Part shown: positions 47,931-62,063 of the stretch, piece after piece | Layout of the letters: the number at the start of each line of letters is the position of its first letter | Numbering within the stretch: the stretch's first letter is position 1 | Assembly (NCBI GenBank): GCA_002104935.1 | Contig: MCGT01000001.1 | Span: forward strand, 248,001-312,000 | Length of the DNA: 64,000 nt | Source of the DNA: Hesseltinella vesiculosa | Lineage: Eukaryota > Mucoromycota > Mucoromycetes > Mucorales > Cunninghamellaceae | Direction: 5' to 3' | Translations under genes and position numbers: made by a program | The notes under the pieces: generated by a model | The model's input: the letters and a program-made list of their open reading frames with translations, nothing else | Databases searched by the model: none | What the model was told of the DNA's origin: nothing

Positions 47931-49613
47931 ATGACTGAACACACGCCCGTGCCAGATATTCCTGGGGTTCCTGTTCATAATGATGAAGACCTAAAATATA
48001 GAATTGCCAGCTTATTAAAAATGAAATCCTACAGGTAAATCAGCATCCTGAGATTTATTTTACTGATGAACTCCCATTCCTCCATGGCTTTTTTTTTATA
48101 ATTATTATCATCCGCATGTCTAGGTTTCCAGGCGCACAGCCTGTGAGCTTTGGATCCCATGAACTTCGACAATTGGAAAAAGAAGAGTAAGCTGCCATCA
48201 CGATCAACAACGTCTCGATGCAGCCCGTCTTACTTTCGCTTTTGCCTTTGTTCAGCTTCTTTGTAGCCGAGAAATCCGATGGTGTACGCTGCCTTGCTCT
48301 ATTATCAAGAAGTAGCAATGGTCGCCCTGAAGTTTATCTGGTAAAGAAAAACAGCACGTGCTTCAGTCTGGTTTGACGAATGGCTGCCCAATAGTTTGAC
48401 CGAAAGAATAACTTCCACCTGATACACGACATGTGCTTTCCTATTCCACAAGACCCTGAGTTTCGAAAATGTCACAATGATACCATTGTAGATGGAGAGC
48501 TGGTCTTTGACAGGGAAGACGATGGCAGGGTAAGCTCATGAGTACCATTTGGGTAGAATCAAAACTAATAAGATTCCCTCTTTTGGCGAGAATAGATGCA
48601 ACTCAAATTCTTGCTCTTCGATTGCTTGATGGTGGGTGGTCATCTTTTGATGCACCGTGATTTTGTCAAACGACTGGGAGTAAATGGACGATGTGGGAGG
48701 GGGGAGACGAGGAACGAAGCTGAGTCGTGACGCGTGTTTGTTTGTATAGTACCTCAATACAGAAATCATCCGACCGCATCGAGAAATGCTAAAAAAAAAA
48801 CCTCACCGGAAGCAACATTGCCCTTTTGTGTAGGTATATCAACTCTTCCTCTGGGAAAAAAAAATTAATTTGTTTTGCCAAACAGTGTCGAATTTAAGGA
48901 GCAGCAAAAAACTTACAATTTGGACTCGGTCTTCAACCTGGTGATGCCTAATCTGAGGCATGGTAGCGACGGCCTGATCTTTACAGCAGTCGACAGCCCC
49001 TATGTCTCTGGCACTACCAGCAAGATGTAAGGGATCCAAGTCACTTGTGAAAAAGCAAAAACCTCACCTTTTGTTTTATTTATTATTTGCGGGGTGGCCA
49101 GTGTCAAGTGGAAACCAGCGAACGAAAATTCGGTGGATTTCAAGGTCCATCTGCGTTTTCCTCCTAGCAAATCTTTACCAGGCGTGCAGGATATGTCCAA
49201 GAAACCTCGGGTGGATCTGATGGTTTGGCATGGCGATACCCATTATGAATACTTTGCTGAGCTTGGCATCTCGGACGAGGAATGGCACAGTACCTTTGGC
49301 AAGAACCCACGACGATTCGACGGCCGGATCATCGAGTGTAACTATGATCCTGAACTCCAAAAGGAGATGAACTTCCCCTCCCCTTGGCGATTCATGCGTT
49401 ATCGCGACGACAAAACCGACGGCAATCATTATACCGTTGTCAACAGTGTACTGGAAAGCATTGATGACGGCGTCACCAAAGAAGAGGTAAACCTGCACAA
49501 TATCGAAATGACCAAGGCTTTGTGAAAACTCTTTTCTTTTTCTTCCCTCGTAGCTCATTGCCCGCACGGAGTCTATCCGCGCATCTTGGAATGAACGCAC
49601 CCGGTCGTACTAG
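47931..49613 (+). CDS. CEG1: mRNA guanylyltransferase (Ceg1-type capping enzyme)
   Basis: Transfers GMP to diphosphate-ended nascent mRNA. It starts MTEHTPVPDIPGVPVHNDED. The nucleotidyltransferase motifs are present: FFVAEKSDGVRCLAL (motif I, Lys of KxDG), IHDMCFPIPQDPEFRKCHND, TIVDGELVFDRE (motif III), LLFDCLMVGG (IIIa), DGLIFTAVDSPYVSG (IV), KIVKWKPANENSVDF (V) and GRIIECNYDPE, then SPWRFMRYRDDKTDGN with VNSVLESI (VI). It ends NERTRSY, stop 49611-49613. There are about seven short introns, including one of 20-30 bp longer than usual with an A run near 48785-48798. It is a stand-alone guanylyltransferase, the fungal arrangement; no triphosphatase domain is fused to it. Confidence 0.95.
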
Positions 49614-49676
49614 AAGCCTGTCCATGAAAAAGAAACCGTTTACTCCATCCTTGTATAAAAAAAAGAAAAAAAAAAA

Positions 49677-51260
<1,584 letters not shown>

Positions 51261-51458
51261 GATGCGAAAAAGGTGAAAGTGAAAGGGTGAGAAAAAGAGC
51301 GACGAGGGAAAAAACAAGCCCTTTTTTTTTTGCCTGGCGGGATTCAAAACTTCTGTGGATTCTTTCTTTATATTTGTGAAGGACAGAAAATTATATGGAA
51401 GGGAAAGAAGAAGAGAAGAAGAAAAAAGGAGATGTGGAGATGGTAGAAGGGGGTGGAA

Positions 51459-53297
<1,839 letters not shown>

Positions 53298-54128
53298 AGC
53301 GATATAAAAAAGAAGATTAGAATGGCAAAAAAGGAAAAAGCAAAGAAAAAAATTGAATGGGAAAATGAAGAACAAAAAGAAAAGAAAAAGTGAAACTGTT
53401 GAAAAAAAACGCTTTTTTCCATAATCTCGGTCGAAAAAACTCAGCTGTAAAATAAAATAAAATAAAAAAAACGTGTCTGTGTTTATTTTCTTTTCATTGC
53501 GGGTAGCTCACCCCCAAGCCCAGTTTATTCTTGAATTATTAAAATCATGGGTCCTAGACCGTCATTTATAAGCGGTGCATTTAAGCCATAGTTCAAATGA
53601 CAATTTTTTTTTAGGATTTCAGGATCAAAATGTTCAAAGCAGAAAATGGCAGCCATCACGTGTTTTGGATGGCAATTTCAGCGGAGGCCAATGTTCGTTC
53701 CTCTTACGTTTTCTCCTTGTCAAACATTTCTAAACCACTGCAGTTTGCCCATCTCAAAGAAACAAAATAGCTTGGCCCATTGTTCGATCACTTTTTCTTT
53801 TGTATTTTTCGTTGTTTGTCTTGTGACTCACGAATTCCCGGTCAAAATGACTTTTTGAAATTGCTGATAATTTTTTTATTTAAATTTCCCAATGTATTCC
53901 GCATGGTTACATGAAATTCTTCAAGGGTTTCCATTGCCACGTCTTTTTTCCTTGATCAGCACAACAACAAAAAAATGAAATAAAAATGTTGTTCCCGAAG
54001 AGATAAAAAAAACGTGACCTTGCTCCTCATTTTCCGCGCTTCTCTGCAGCCCTTTCAAAACGCTGCCTGATCCCTTCGTCAACCATCGAGGTAAACTAAT
54101 GTTTCCTTGTGAATGACATGCTGAAAAA

Positions 54129-54230
54129 ATGTTTACTTTGGCCAAACTATGGCACCGGAACGAGGAAGCTGTGACCAAGCTGGAACACGTGGGATGGCAA
54201 GCGGTGCCCAAAAAAATGGACCGCATGTAA
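54129..54230 (+). CDS. Possible small protein (33 aa)
   Basis: Short ORF MFTLAKLWHRNEEAVTKLEH, then VGWQAVPKKMDRM and TAA. Its composition is mixed and protein-like, with a basic amphipathic start, unlike the low-complexity frames around it. A GT donor with CTAAT-like context just upstream (54092-54099) could mark a 5'-UTR intron. I know no family match; it may be a small mitochondrial protein or chance. Confidence 0.3.
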   Translation: MFTLAKLWHRNEEAVTKLEHVGWQAVPKKMDRM

Positions 54231-54659
54231 TCCACACTAGCTTTTTCTGCTTACTGGTTGTTTTTTAGCCCTGGAGCGATATTTTAAATGCGCCAATGCT
54301 TATTGTTGAGCACCACATGATCCAGGGATGGTCATTGACGATGGTGACCGTCCGGCACACTCGTAATGCCCGGGAGAGGAAGAAAAATGGTTAATGACAA
54401 CGCCAGCGGTCTCTTGGGCTATTACATCGTTTTGTATTATATTTTATTTCTTTTTTGCTGTAGTTGATGGTGACGGAGGTGATAAATCGAAAATAATGAC
54501 AATTTTAGGTAGATGATCTCAGTCATTCGACGCGTACTCTGCCTCTTCTGGAATGAACGGTATGTAACATGGGCTTTTTGCATTGCTTTTTTATCGAGGT
54601 CGGCATCCGCGCTGACTACCCAGGCCAGGAATGGAACTTGACCACCATATTCCCAATTT

Positions 54660-54850
54660 CTTCATTTTCAAATGCTAGACAGCACTTTTGAGTGATAAAA
54701 TCGGTCTGATTTTGGAAGGGTATTTAAATGCGTGAATCAAGATGGTGCTGAAAAAATCAGGTCGATTGGTGCAGGTCACCCAGCCAACTCTTCGACAGTT
54801 TTATTTTTGCACCTCCGATTCCCCTCCATTTTCCTAGGATTGATCAGCCT
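54660..54850 (-). repeat. Dispersed repeat copy R4
   Basis: Reverse-orientation arm. Landmarks: GCACTTTTGAGTGAT, ATCGGTCTGATTTT, GGGTATTTAAATGCGTGAAT, CAAGATGGTGCTG, ATCAGGTCGATTGGTGCAGG, TCACCCAGCCAAC, CCTCCGATTCCCCTCC. Intermediate divergence from R1. Confidence 0.7.
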
Positions 54851-55251
54851 CAGCCCTGCCTGCCTGCCGCCATTTTCACGCAAATCTTTTCTTCACACAG
54901 ATCTTTCAGCTGCTCATGGGGAAGTCCATCACCAATAAAACCACGTTGACAGCTGATTTTCATGCCAAGCTCGAAACTAGCTTTCCGCAATGTCAAGGTA
55001 AAAAATTAAAAGGCGACGTGTGTTCAAACGTGTACTCACATTTTTTTTTTTGTTCTTCGCAGCTGCCAATGGCTTAGGAGACAACCATAGCAAGCCTATC
55101 CCTTAAGAAAAATAGAATATCACTCGATTATACTTTTAAAAATAATTTGGCGATTTGTCCGATTGGTTTGCCTGCTAAAAAAAATTTATTGACGGCTTAA
55201 AAATAAACCTAGCTCGCACAATGATAGTGGAAATCCGGTATAGAAACGCGG

Positions 55252-57300
55252 CTATTCGTGGATATTGGAATTAGGGCCTTTGTAATAATGCCGGCCACTC
55301 ACCCACCAGTAAAAGATGGAGAACAAAAACACGCCGCCAAGCCTATGGTAAAAAGGTATGTCAGTCAATTTCTTTTTTTTTTCTTTTTTCATCAGGTAGA
55401 CTTACATCAAGCTTGACCAGTTCATGTTTACAGCATTGACAGGGTATCTTGTGGGAATACATAGAATGACGGCAAAGAAAATAATCCATACGACAGAAAT
55501 AGTGTTGATCAGCAGGCTATACCGACCCAGACGGAATGGCCCGTTCAACTTGACATGGCGTTTCCAAATCAGGCGACAGAACATGGGCGAGCCATAAGAC
55601 ACATTGATACAAATGACTGCAGTAGACATGATAGCTGTCCAATAGACTTGAGAGCCAAAAGCCTAAGCGAAAAAAAAAAAAGCGTAAAATGCCCGGCCTT
55701 TTTTTTTTTTAGTAGAGAAGAGTGAGACACATACTGGCAAGATGATGACAACAACGATGAAGAATTCCAGGATCAAGCAACGATGGGGAATATCAAAGCG
55801 GTTCAGCCGATACCAAAATTTAGAGAAAGGGATGACACCGTCACGTGACAGGGCCCAGAGCAGCTGGGCAATGGCAAGGGCATTGTTTGCCAAGGAGCCG
55901 AATTGAACGACCAAGAGCACAACCATGAGGAAGACAGACACAGGTGTGTTAGTGGCTTGCTGAAAAAAGGTGGCTAAGGGAGTGCTCGAGTTGAGGAGTG
56001 CATCGACATCCTGGACAGCAAACAAGCTGGGGATCATCAGGATGAAGCCTTGTACAATGGAGCCAATCACGCAGGACACGATACCCCGAGGCGCAGTGAT
56101 GTCGCTACGTTTCGTGCCTTCGACAATCTGGGCTGATGCCACATAGCCTACCAAACACCAACCTGCTTGCAACAATCCCAGCAAAAAGGCCAAACCATCG
56201 TTGTCCCAGCCAGTCTGATTGATGAAACCAGTGAATACCCACCTCGGATTTTGAAGATGGTGACGAGCCATGGCTAGCAAAATTATAGAATAGGGGAAGG
56301 TTTGAGCATTTTTGTCTGTGTGTGGGGTGGGATCGGCGCTTACCAATGGGCACAATCATCACAATGACAGTACCAATAGAAACCCAGAAAACTACCACCG
56401 GATAAAAAAGGGGGTGAGAAAAAAAAGGTGAATTTTTTTCTCCCAGGAACCGGGGAAAAGGCACATACTTAAAAAGTAATTCAGATAGCTGCTGAATTTC
56501 AAACCGAGAAAAGCATAGAACGTTGCCACGAGTTGAAATGCACAATAAAGCCCAACCGACGCGCCAAGTGAGTCGATAATCACGCCTGTTTGTATCCCCA
56601 CAATTTGATACACAAACGAGGCACAAGACCAAGCCAACGTGCCTTGTGTGGCAATCATGCCAGCTAAGTTAATGTACGCAAACACCCAAGACACGACTGA
56701 AAAAAAAAAAAAAAGAGTGGCCAATCTTAAGTTAAAGTTCTATGGTCATGTGTAACAAATGCTTACAAGGACCCCATTCTTCATTTGTCAAGAGGAAACA
56801 CCCTAAAAAAAACCAATGAGCTTTTTTTTTTAAAAAAAAAAAACCGCCTCAATTTTGCTCTTACAAGAGTAAACACCTCCTGAAACTGGATAGGCGGAAA
56901 TGACTTCAGAAATAGAAAGTGCGATGCACATCACAAAAGGCGACACGATCAACCAACCAAAAAACATTGAAGCTGGGCCACCTGACACCATGCTTGATCC
57001 AAAGTTCAGTAACCAATTGGGCAGCACTAATCATTATATATAAAAAAAAGCGCGAATGAGAGCCATGATCACACACGCCAAAAAAAAAAAAAAAGGCGCA
57101 CCAGCAACGACAGCAAAGCCAAAACCAAATTGCACCAACTGATTAATTTCACGGTTAAATTCCTGCTTGTAACCTAGGTCTTTCAAACGTTGAGCATCAT
57201 AGTCAAGGCCGGAAATGTCGCCACTTTCTTTTTCTGATATGGATGCAACTGTAGACCCTGCCTTTTTTTCAGTCTGCCTCGGAAAACAAAATTGAGCCAT
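55252..57300 (-). CDS. Amino acid/GABA permease (UGA4/BAT1-like, APC family)
   Basis: Twelve-helix transporter of the amino acid-polyamine-choline superfamily. It starts MAQFCFPRQTEKKAGSTVAS. A conserved first-helix region NREINQLVQFGFGFAVVAGA is followed by VSGGPASMFFGWLIVSPFVM and ISEVISAYPVSGGVYSW (the family's EMxSAxPxxGGxY signature). Further along come YVASAQIVEGTKRSDITAPR, FGSLANNALAIAQLLWALSR and DGVIPFSKFWYRLN, all typical of fungal GABA/choline permeases. It ends GRHYYKGPNSNIHE, stop 55252-55254. There are at least eight introns. Substrate is not fixed by sequence alone. Confidence 0.88.
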
Positions 57301-58110
57301 CGGTTACTAACTCTAGCAATTAAGCTTTACCTCCATGATACACTATTTGTCAAATGTTAGGCTGGAGGGAAAAAAAAAAAAAAAAAAAAAAAAAAAGGAA
57401 AAAAAGGGAATAAAGAGAGGGAACAGGAGGTCTCTTATAGAAGTTGAGCGAATAAAAATTCGCTCCCACCGAGGTCGGCGTTGTAACAAAAACAGCACTG
57501 CTGCAAGAAACCATGGACAAAGATGCAAAACAGTGTTTTCCTGGTACATTTCTTTAAAGCAAAATGCGCAATATCATTGGTTGGGATGACTAAGTTGACT
57601 GCCTTATACCGATAACGAAAAAAAAAAAAAAGATTGGCAACAAAGTTTGTTACGCGTGAAATCAAAGCATCCCACGTCATGGGAAAAATGAATTCAGTGC
57701 AACCATGCGATATTAACATAATGACATTCCAAAGCTTCCTCACCAAATCAAGGCAACAGCAAAAAAAAAAAAAAGGTCATGTGCCCACACCTCAGTTGCG
57801 TCCCCAGAAAAAAAGGAATCCGCGTCACTGCCGGTGGCAATCATTCTGGTCATTTGAGTCACACGCACATCAGGGTCCATCTTTTATTTTTTGACAATTG
57901 ACCAAACGTGGAATAAATGGGCCAACATGCTTGGCTCCAGCTTGAAATTATGTCAAGTACACGTGAACCTGTTCATTTGCAACCAAGCATCCATCATCAC
58001 GCTTTTTTCTTTCTGAGATCTGGGGAAAGGCGCGGGTTTTGTATTTCTGTTTTTTTTTTCTTCCTCGCCTTCATTTTTATTGATCTAACATTTTGTCCTC
58101 TTGAATTTGA
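57301..58110. other. Intergenic, divergent upstream of the permease and the hydrolase fusion
   Basis: 810 bp with an A run of about 28 at 57369-57396 and others at 57619-57632 and 57761-57774. No gene recognised. Confidence 0.45.
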
Positions 58111-60303
58111 ATGCCTTTGATTGGATCGAACGAGAAGCTTCAGGTAGTCAAAGCAATTGCAGCAGTCACTGTTGCAGCTGGACTTTATTGTGTGTTCCTC
58201 GACCCATGGCAGATACAAAAGCGATCTTGGCATCGCCTCACTTTTTTTTTGTGTCAACGAAATCTTCAAGAACAAGATCTTGAACGACAAGTTCTTCAAC
58301 AAAGTAAGCACCCATGTCCATATGTTAATGAGTTAATAGAAAGAATGCCACCAAAAAAATATGCTATGATCGTTCTCGCACTTTTTTTTTTTGTTTATTG
58401 ATCGACACCTTTTGCTTCTATTGCTTCTAGAGGAACCTAGTCTGCTCAGTGACAACACTCAATATGTCGAAATTAACCAACACAAACTACGGATCGTGCA
58501 TATCATTCACGAATTGGGTAATCAAGTGCCTTTGATTGTCTTTATCCATGGTCTTGGTGGTCAGGTAAAAACTCTAGTCGCTGCTATCGGGAATTAGTTG
58601 ACCATGAGTGTTGCCCCTCCTTTTTTTACGCATAGGCAGAGCAATGGCAGCGACAGATAGAATACTTCTCCAAAACGGCCCACGTTTTGGCTATTGATTT
58701 ACTTGGATGTGGTCAAAGCGAAGTGTCTCTAACGTAAGAGTCTGTGCAAATGTGCGGCACGCCAGTCAGTCTCACGCCATGCTTCTTCTTATTGTAGCTG
58801 GCAAGATTATACCAGTTCCTCCTTGGTACAAGACATAGAAGTGCTGCTACGCGAACGATATACCAGCGCAAAGACCGTCATCATCTCCCATTCTTATGGC
58901 TGTGCCATCGCTAGTTACATTGCCGCCAAACCTTGGATGCTCGATCGATTGCAGGGCTTGGTCCTAATCTCAGCCAAAGGCCACATGGATGAACAGCAAA
59001 AGAACGTGCTGCGGAAGTTAGCCTGGGTACCCGACTGGATATTTGATGTAGCTCGGACTGCTGACCGACGTGGCGGCCTCTATAGCGCCAGTATTGAACG
59101 CGGCCTCGGCCCAAATGTACCTGAATCTATGCGAAGGCTGTACGTTGACACCCATTTCCTGGCGGCTGATGTGTGATCATCGCACCTCGCTTACATTTCT
59201 TTTTTTTTTAGGCAGCTGAAATGGAACTTGGAAAGCAGGACGTCGGTATACAAACGAATCGTGTGTGGTGCCCAGTTTCCCACTCAGGACGTGTATGATC
59301 AAATTGCTTCGGGTGTACTACTGATTGGTGGTAGCGATGTAAGTGGTTGGACGACTGTGATAACCAACCAGAAGTGCTCATCTGTGGCACCTCCTTGTTT
59401 TCAATGACGGATAGGATCAAATTGTCCCACCCACTGACATGAATCGCATTCGACAGTATTTATTACGAACCGATAGCAGCCAATCAACGTCGACGCGTGT
59501 GCCTGAACCCTATATTGTGCCAGATGCTGGTCATCTGCCCATGCTTGTCAAACCTGAGCTTGTCAACCCAGTCATCTCGGATTTTTTAATCAACAACTGC
59601 AAACTTGAAACCCTCAGTGGTGAATGGCAGATCCTGAATAAGACGCAGGGTGAAAACATTTGGGACTTGAAGAATTACGAAAAGGTAAGGTCCTACCAGG
59701 ATAGGTTGCAAATGGACTCACCTTTGTGTACAACACCGATAGTGGTCTCGCACAGCCAATATCACAATGGGACCCATTGGGATTTCCAAGTTTAGAGCCA
59801 TGAAAGTGATGCGTCAAACGGACCCTGAACACTCGCCAGCTGCCTTCATGGCCAAGTTCCCGGAAATCGGATTCATCATTGACCTGTCCAAGGATACACC
59901 GCCCTACAGAGCAAGCGACTTTGAGCAGACCAACGTCGAATACAACAAGTTCAAGACGGTGTCCAAGATCCCTCCCACCAGAGATGATGTGCGCCGTTTC
60001 ATTGCCCTCGCCGACCAGTGTTGGCAGAAACGCCCAGATGTACAAGTCGCTGTCCATTGTCACTATGGGTAAGAGACTCTGTGTGAGCATACGTGATGAC
60101 ACGAAAGCGATCCAACTCACCGAGCTATTGCCTTGAGCAGATTCAACCGCACTGGCTTTTTCATTTGCTGCTATATGATTGAACGGCTAGGTGTGTCTGT
60201 CCCCGAGGCTCTCGACGCCTTTGCATCCATGCGCCCCCCTGGCATTCGACACGCTCATTTTATCGACGAACTCTATCTTCGTTATGTGGTACATCACCGA
60301 TAG
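58111..60303 (+). CDS. Fusion: membrane-anchored alpha/beta hydrolase plus capping-enzyme-like cysteine phosphatase
   Basis: One continuous spliced frame. It starts MPLIGSNEKLQVVKAIAAV, with a single membrane helix at residues 12-32. An alpha/beta hydrolase follows: PLIVFIHGLGGQAEQWQRQI (oxyanion region), VLAIDLLGCGQSE, TVIISHSYGCAIASYIAAKP (nucleophile Ser in SHSYG), GGSDDQIVPPTDMNRIRQYL (acid Asp) and VPDAGHLPMLVKPE (His). A linker ends DLKNYEK, then an exon from 59743 begins WSRTANITMGPIGISKFRAM and continues FPEIGFIIDLSKDTPPY, then VAVHCHYGFNRTGFFIC (CX5R loop, Cys 60058-60060) and AFASMRPPGIRHAHFIDELY. That block closely resembles the RNA 5'-triphosphatase half of metazoan capping enzyme (HCTHGFNRTG; ARPPGI). 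Intact triad and phosphatase loop suggest two active domains. Substrates unknown. Confidence 0.82.
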
Positions 60304-61039
60304 CGCACCCAAAAGACACCAGTCTCTTAATTTGATCTTGCATTCCGTATCATCCATCTCCATTTTCATGCCTGTAACATATCATTTCATCGCTTCACCA
60401 ATCTGCAACATTCCATCCTCGGTCACTCAATAAATATTGGCTCATAGACAGTTTTGGACGGTGGGAGACACCTGACCCTTTGTAATATTGGGAAGGTGAG
60501 GATGTTTTTTTTTCAGGCTCGTTGAAAATTTCACTCGTCAAAGAAGAAGACACACAGCACAAGTGTGCTGGCTATTACATTGGATATAGGGTTGATGAAT
60601 ACGTGCCTGAAGAAGGATTTATTAGTGTTGACTTTATCTGCCACAGAGGCTGTCTGCTGAGCAGTTCCGTTTTCGTTTTGAAACTGACTCACGAAAACTC
60701 GTCAAGGACCTCTTTTTTTTTTTTGCTTTTATTGAGACGAGGACGGCCTCTCTTTCTTTCTACCTGCCTTACCGTTCCGTGAAAGATACGGCTATTAAAA
60801 AGCCCCAATAATGAACCATAACATGAATGTTCGCCAGCCCCTCAGCAAAGACAGTAAAGCATGCGCCAGAAAGCGTGATGCAAGAAAGCTCGACAACTCA
60901 CCACTTTATTTTTTAAAAAATATATATATAAAAAAAGTTTTAGCTTTGCTTGGTTGTTTTCCTCTAGTTGGCAGCCTCCGTACTCTTGGTAAGAAGCGTC
61001 AGTGTCTCCAAAATATAATAGAAGGGCGATAAGAAACAG
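60304..61039. other. Intergenic or undefined 5' exons of the second phosphatase gene
   Basis: Open stretches at 60522-60782 and 60811-61032 show no family motif, and I could not splice them convincingly to the exon starting near 61040. A stop codon lies in that exon's frame just upstream (about 61018), so any further coding must come through a splice. Confidence 0.35.
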
Positions 61040-62063
61040 TGTCGGCTGACGTTCCTCTGGCTGGAAGCTCAAGTTCAAAAATCATTGCCTGGGAATAAAA
61101 CTCCTCAGCAGATCGAGCGGTCTCTGATCACCCTCATTCAAGCAGGAGAAATCGGCTATTCTTACCAGCATCGACTTCGCCAAATCCAGTACTATCGAAT
61201 CGACAAGGTAATTAGGGAACGCATGAAGGGAAAAAAAAAAAAAAAAGAGCGGAGTGTAAAACCAATGCATGTAGTCCTCGGCCAATCCTTCCCAAGCTGT
61301 CGCCATTCCCACACAAGTTGCTCCATATCCCACCCAAGCTGCCTCGGTCCTTCCCCGATCACAAGCTGCACAGCCTGCCTTGACTGCTGGAGGAAATTTT
61401 TCTCACAATGCTGTTTACCAAGTGAAAAACCAACTCAAGGTAAGGTTCCATGGCAAGATGAAGGCCAGAAAAAAAAAAGAAATAGGATATTTGATGTGGC
61501 CATTTATTTTTTTGTGTGGAGTGGAACGTGACGAATGATATCACCCCAACCACCATTGGCACAACAAAATTCAGAGCCATGAAGGCGCTTTTGCACGGGA
61601 ATCATGCCCATAGTCCATCCTCGCTGATGCAAAACCAGCCCAACATATGCTTCATCATCGACTTGCTTGGCTACCCTCCTTCCTACCAAACTCAGGTATT
61701 TGTAAACACCCGTGTGAAATACATCAAGTATGCCACCGTGTCTGGTAATGTGCCCACTCAAGACAGTATCGATGGTTTTATCAAACTCGTCAAGAACTGC
61801 TGGGAATCACAGCCGCAAGCCGAAATTGCAGTCCACTGTAATTATGGGTAGGCCAAACAAAAAAAAAAAAAATGAGCTGCTCATTACCCCTCTTCTTCCC
61901 TGTTGGTAGTTTCAATCGCACCGGCTTCTATATTTGCAGCTACCTCGTACAGGAGCTTGAGTACACGCCTGAACAGGCTTTAGTCACCTTTGCTTCCAAC
62001 CGGCCTCCTGGTATCCGTCATGAATACTTCAAACAAGCTCTACGACAGCGCTATGCAAAATAA
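61040..62063 (+). CDS. Second capping-enzyme-like cysteine phosphatase, 5' end unresolved
   Basis: Exons joined in frame: CRLTFLWLEAQVQKSLPGNK, TPQQIERSLITLIQAGEIGY, HRLRQIQYYRIDK, then SSANPSQAVAIPTQVAPYPT (Gln/Ala/Pro-rich), NAVYQVKNQLK, and from 61522 the phosphatase domain WNVTNDITPTTIGTTKFRAM. The domain runs NICFIIDLLGYPPSYQTQ, EIAVHCNYGFNRTGFYICSY (CX5R, Cys 61837-61839), ALVTFASNRPPGIRHEYF, and ends RQRYAK (TAA at 62061-62063). The domain is clearly paralogous to that of the upstream fusion gene, and the intron splitting the P-loop after its Gly is in the same place. The N-terminal part is not a hydrolase. Its helix/strand pattern suggests a winged-helix-like module, which is only a guess. 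No initiator ATG could be assigned. Confidence 0.7.

Larger units (their letters stand above)
53298..55251. other. Intergenic, mostly non-coding, with repeat copy R4
   Basis: HOG1 upstream region, A-rich for about 250 bp, then sequence without recognisable genes apart from a possible 33-codon ORF (54129-54230). Downstream of R4 a 42-residue spliced frame is readable (ATG 54917, GT/AG intron about 55000-55060, stop 55104-55106), but it has no family resemblance and I do not call it a gene. Confidence 0.45.

Noticed and set aside
54917..55106. 42-residue spliced frame (MGKSITNKTT onwards) downstream of R4
   Set aside because: Splice sites are acceptable, but the product matches nothing and lies beside a repeat; too weak to call.
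60522..60782. Open frame with YYIGYRVDEYVPEEGF
   Set aside because: Considered as a 5' exon of the second phosphatase gene, but I found no in-frame GT/AG path to the exon at 61040.
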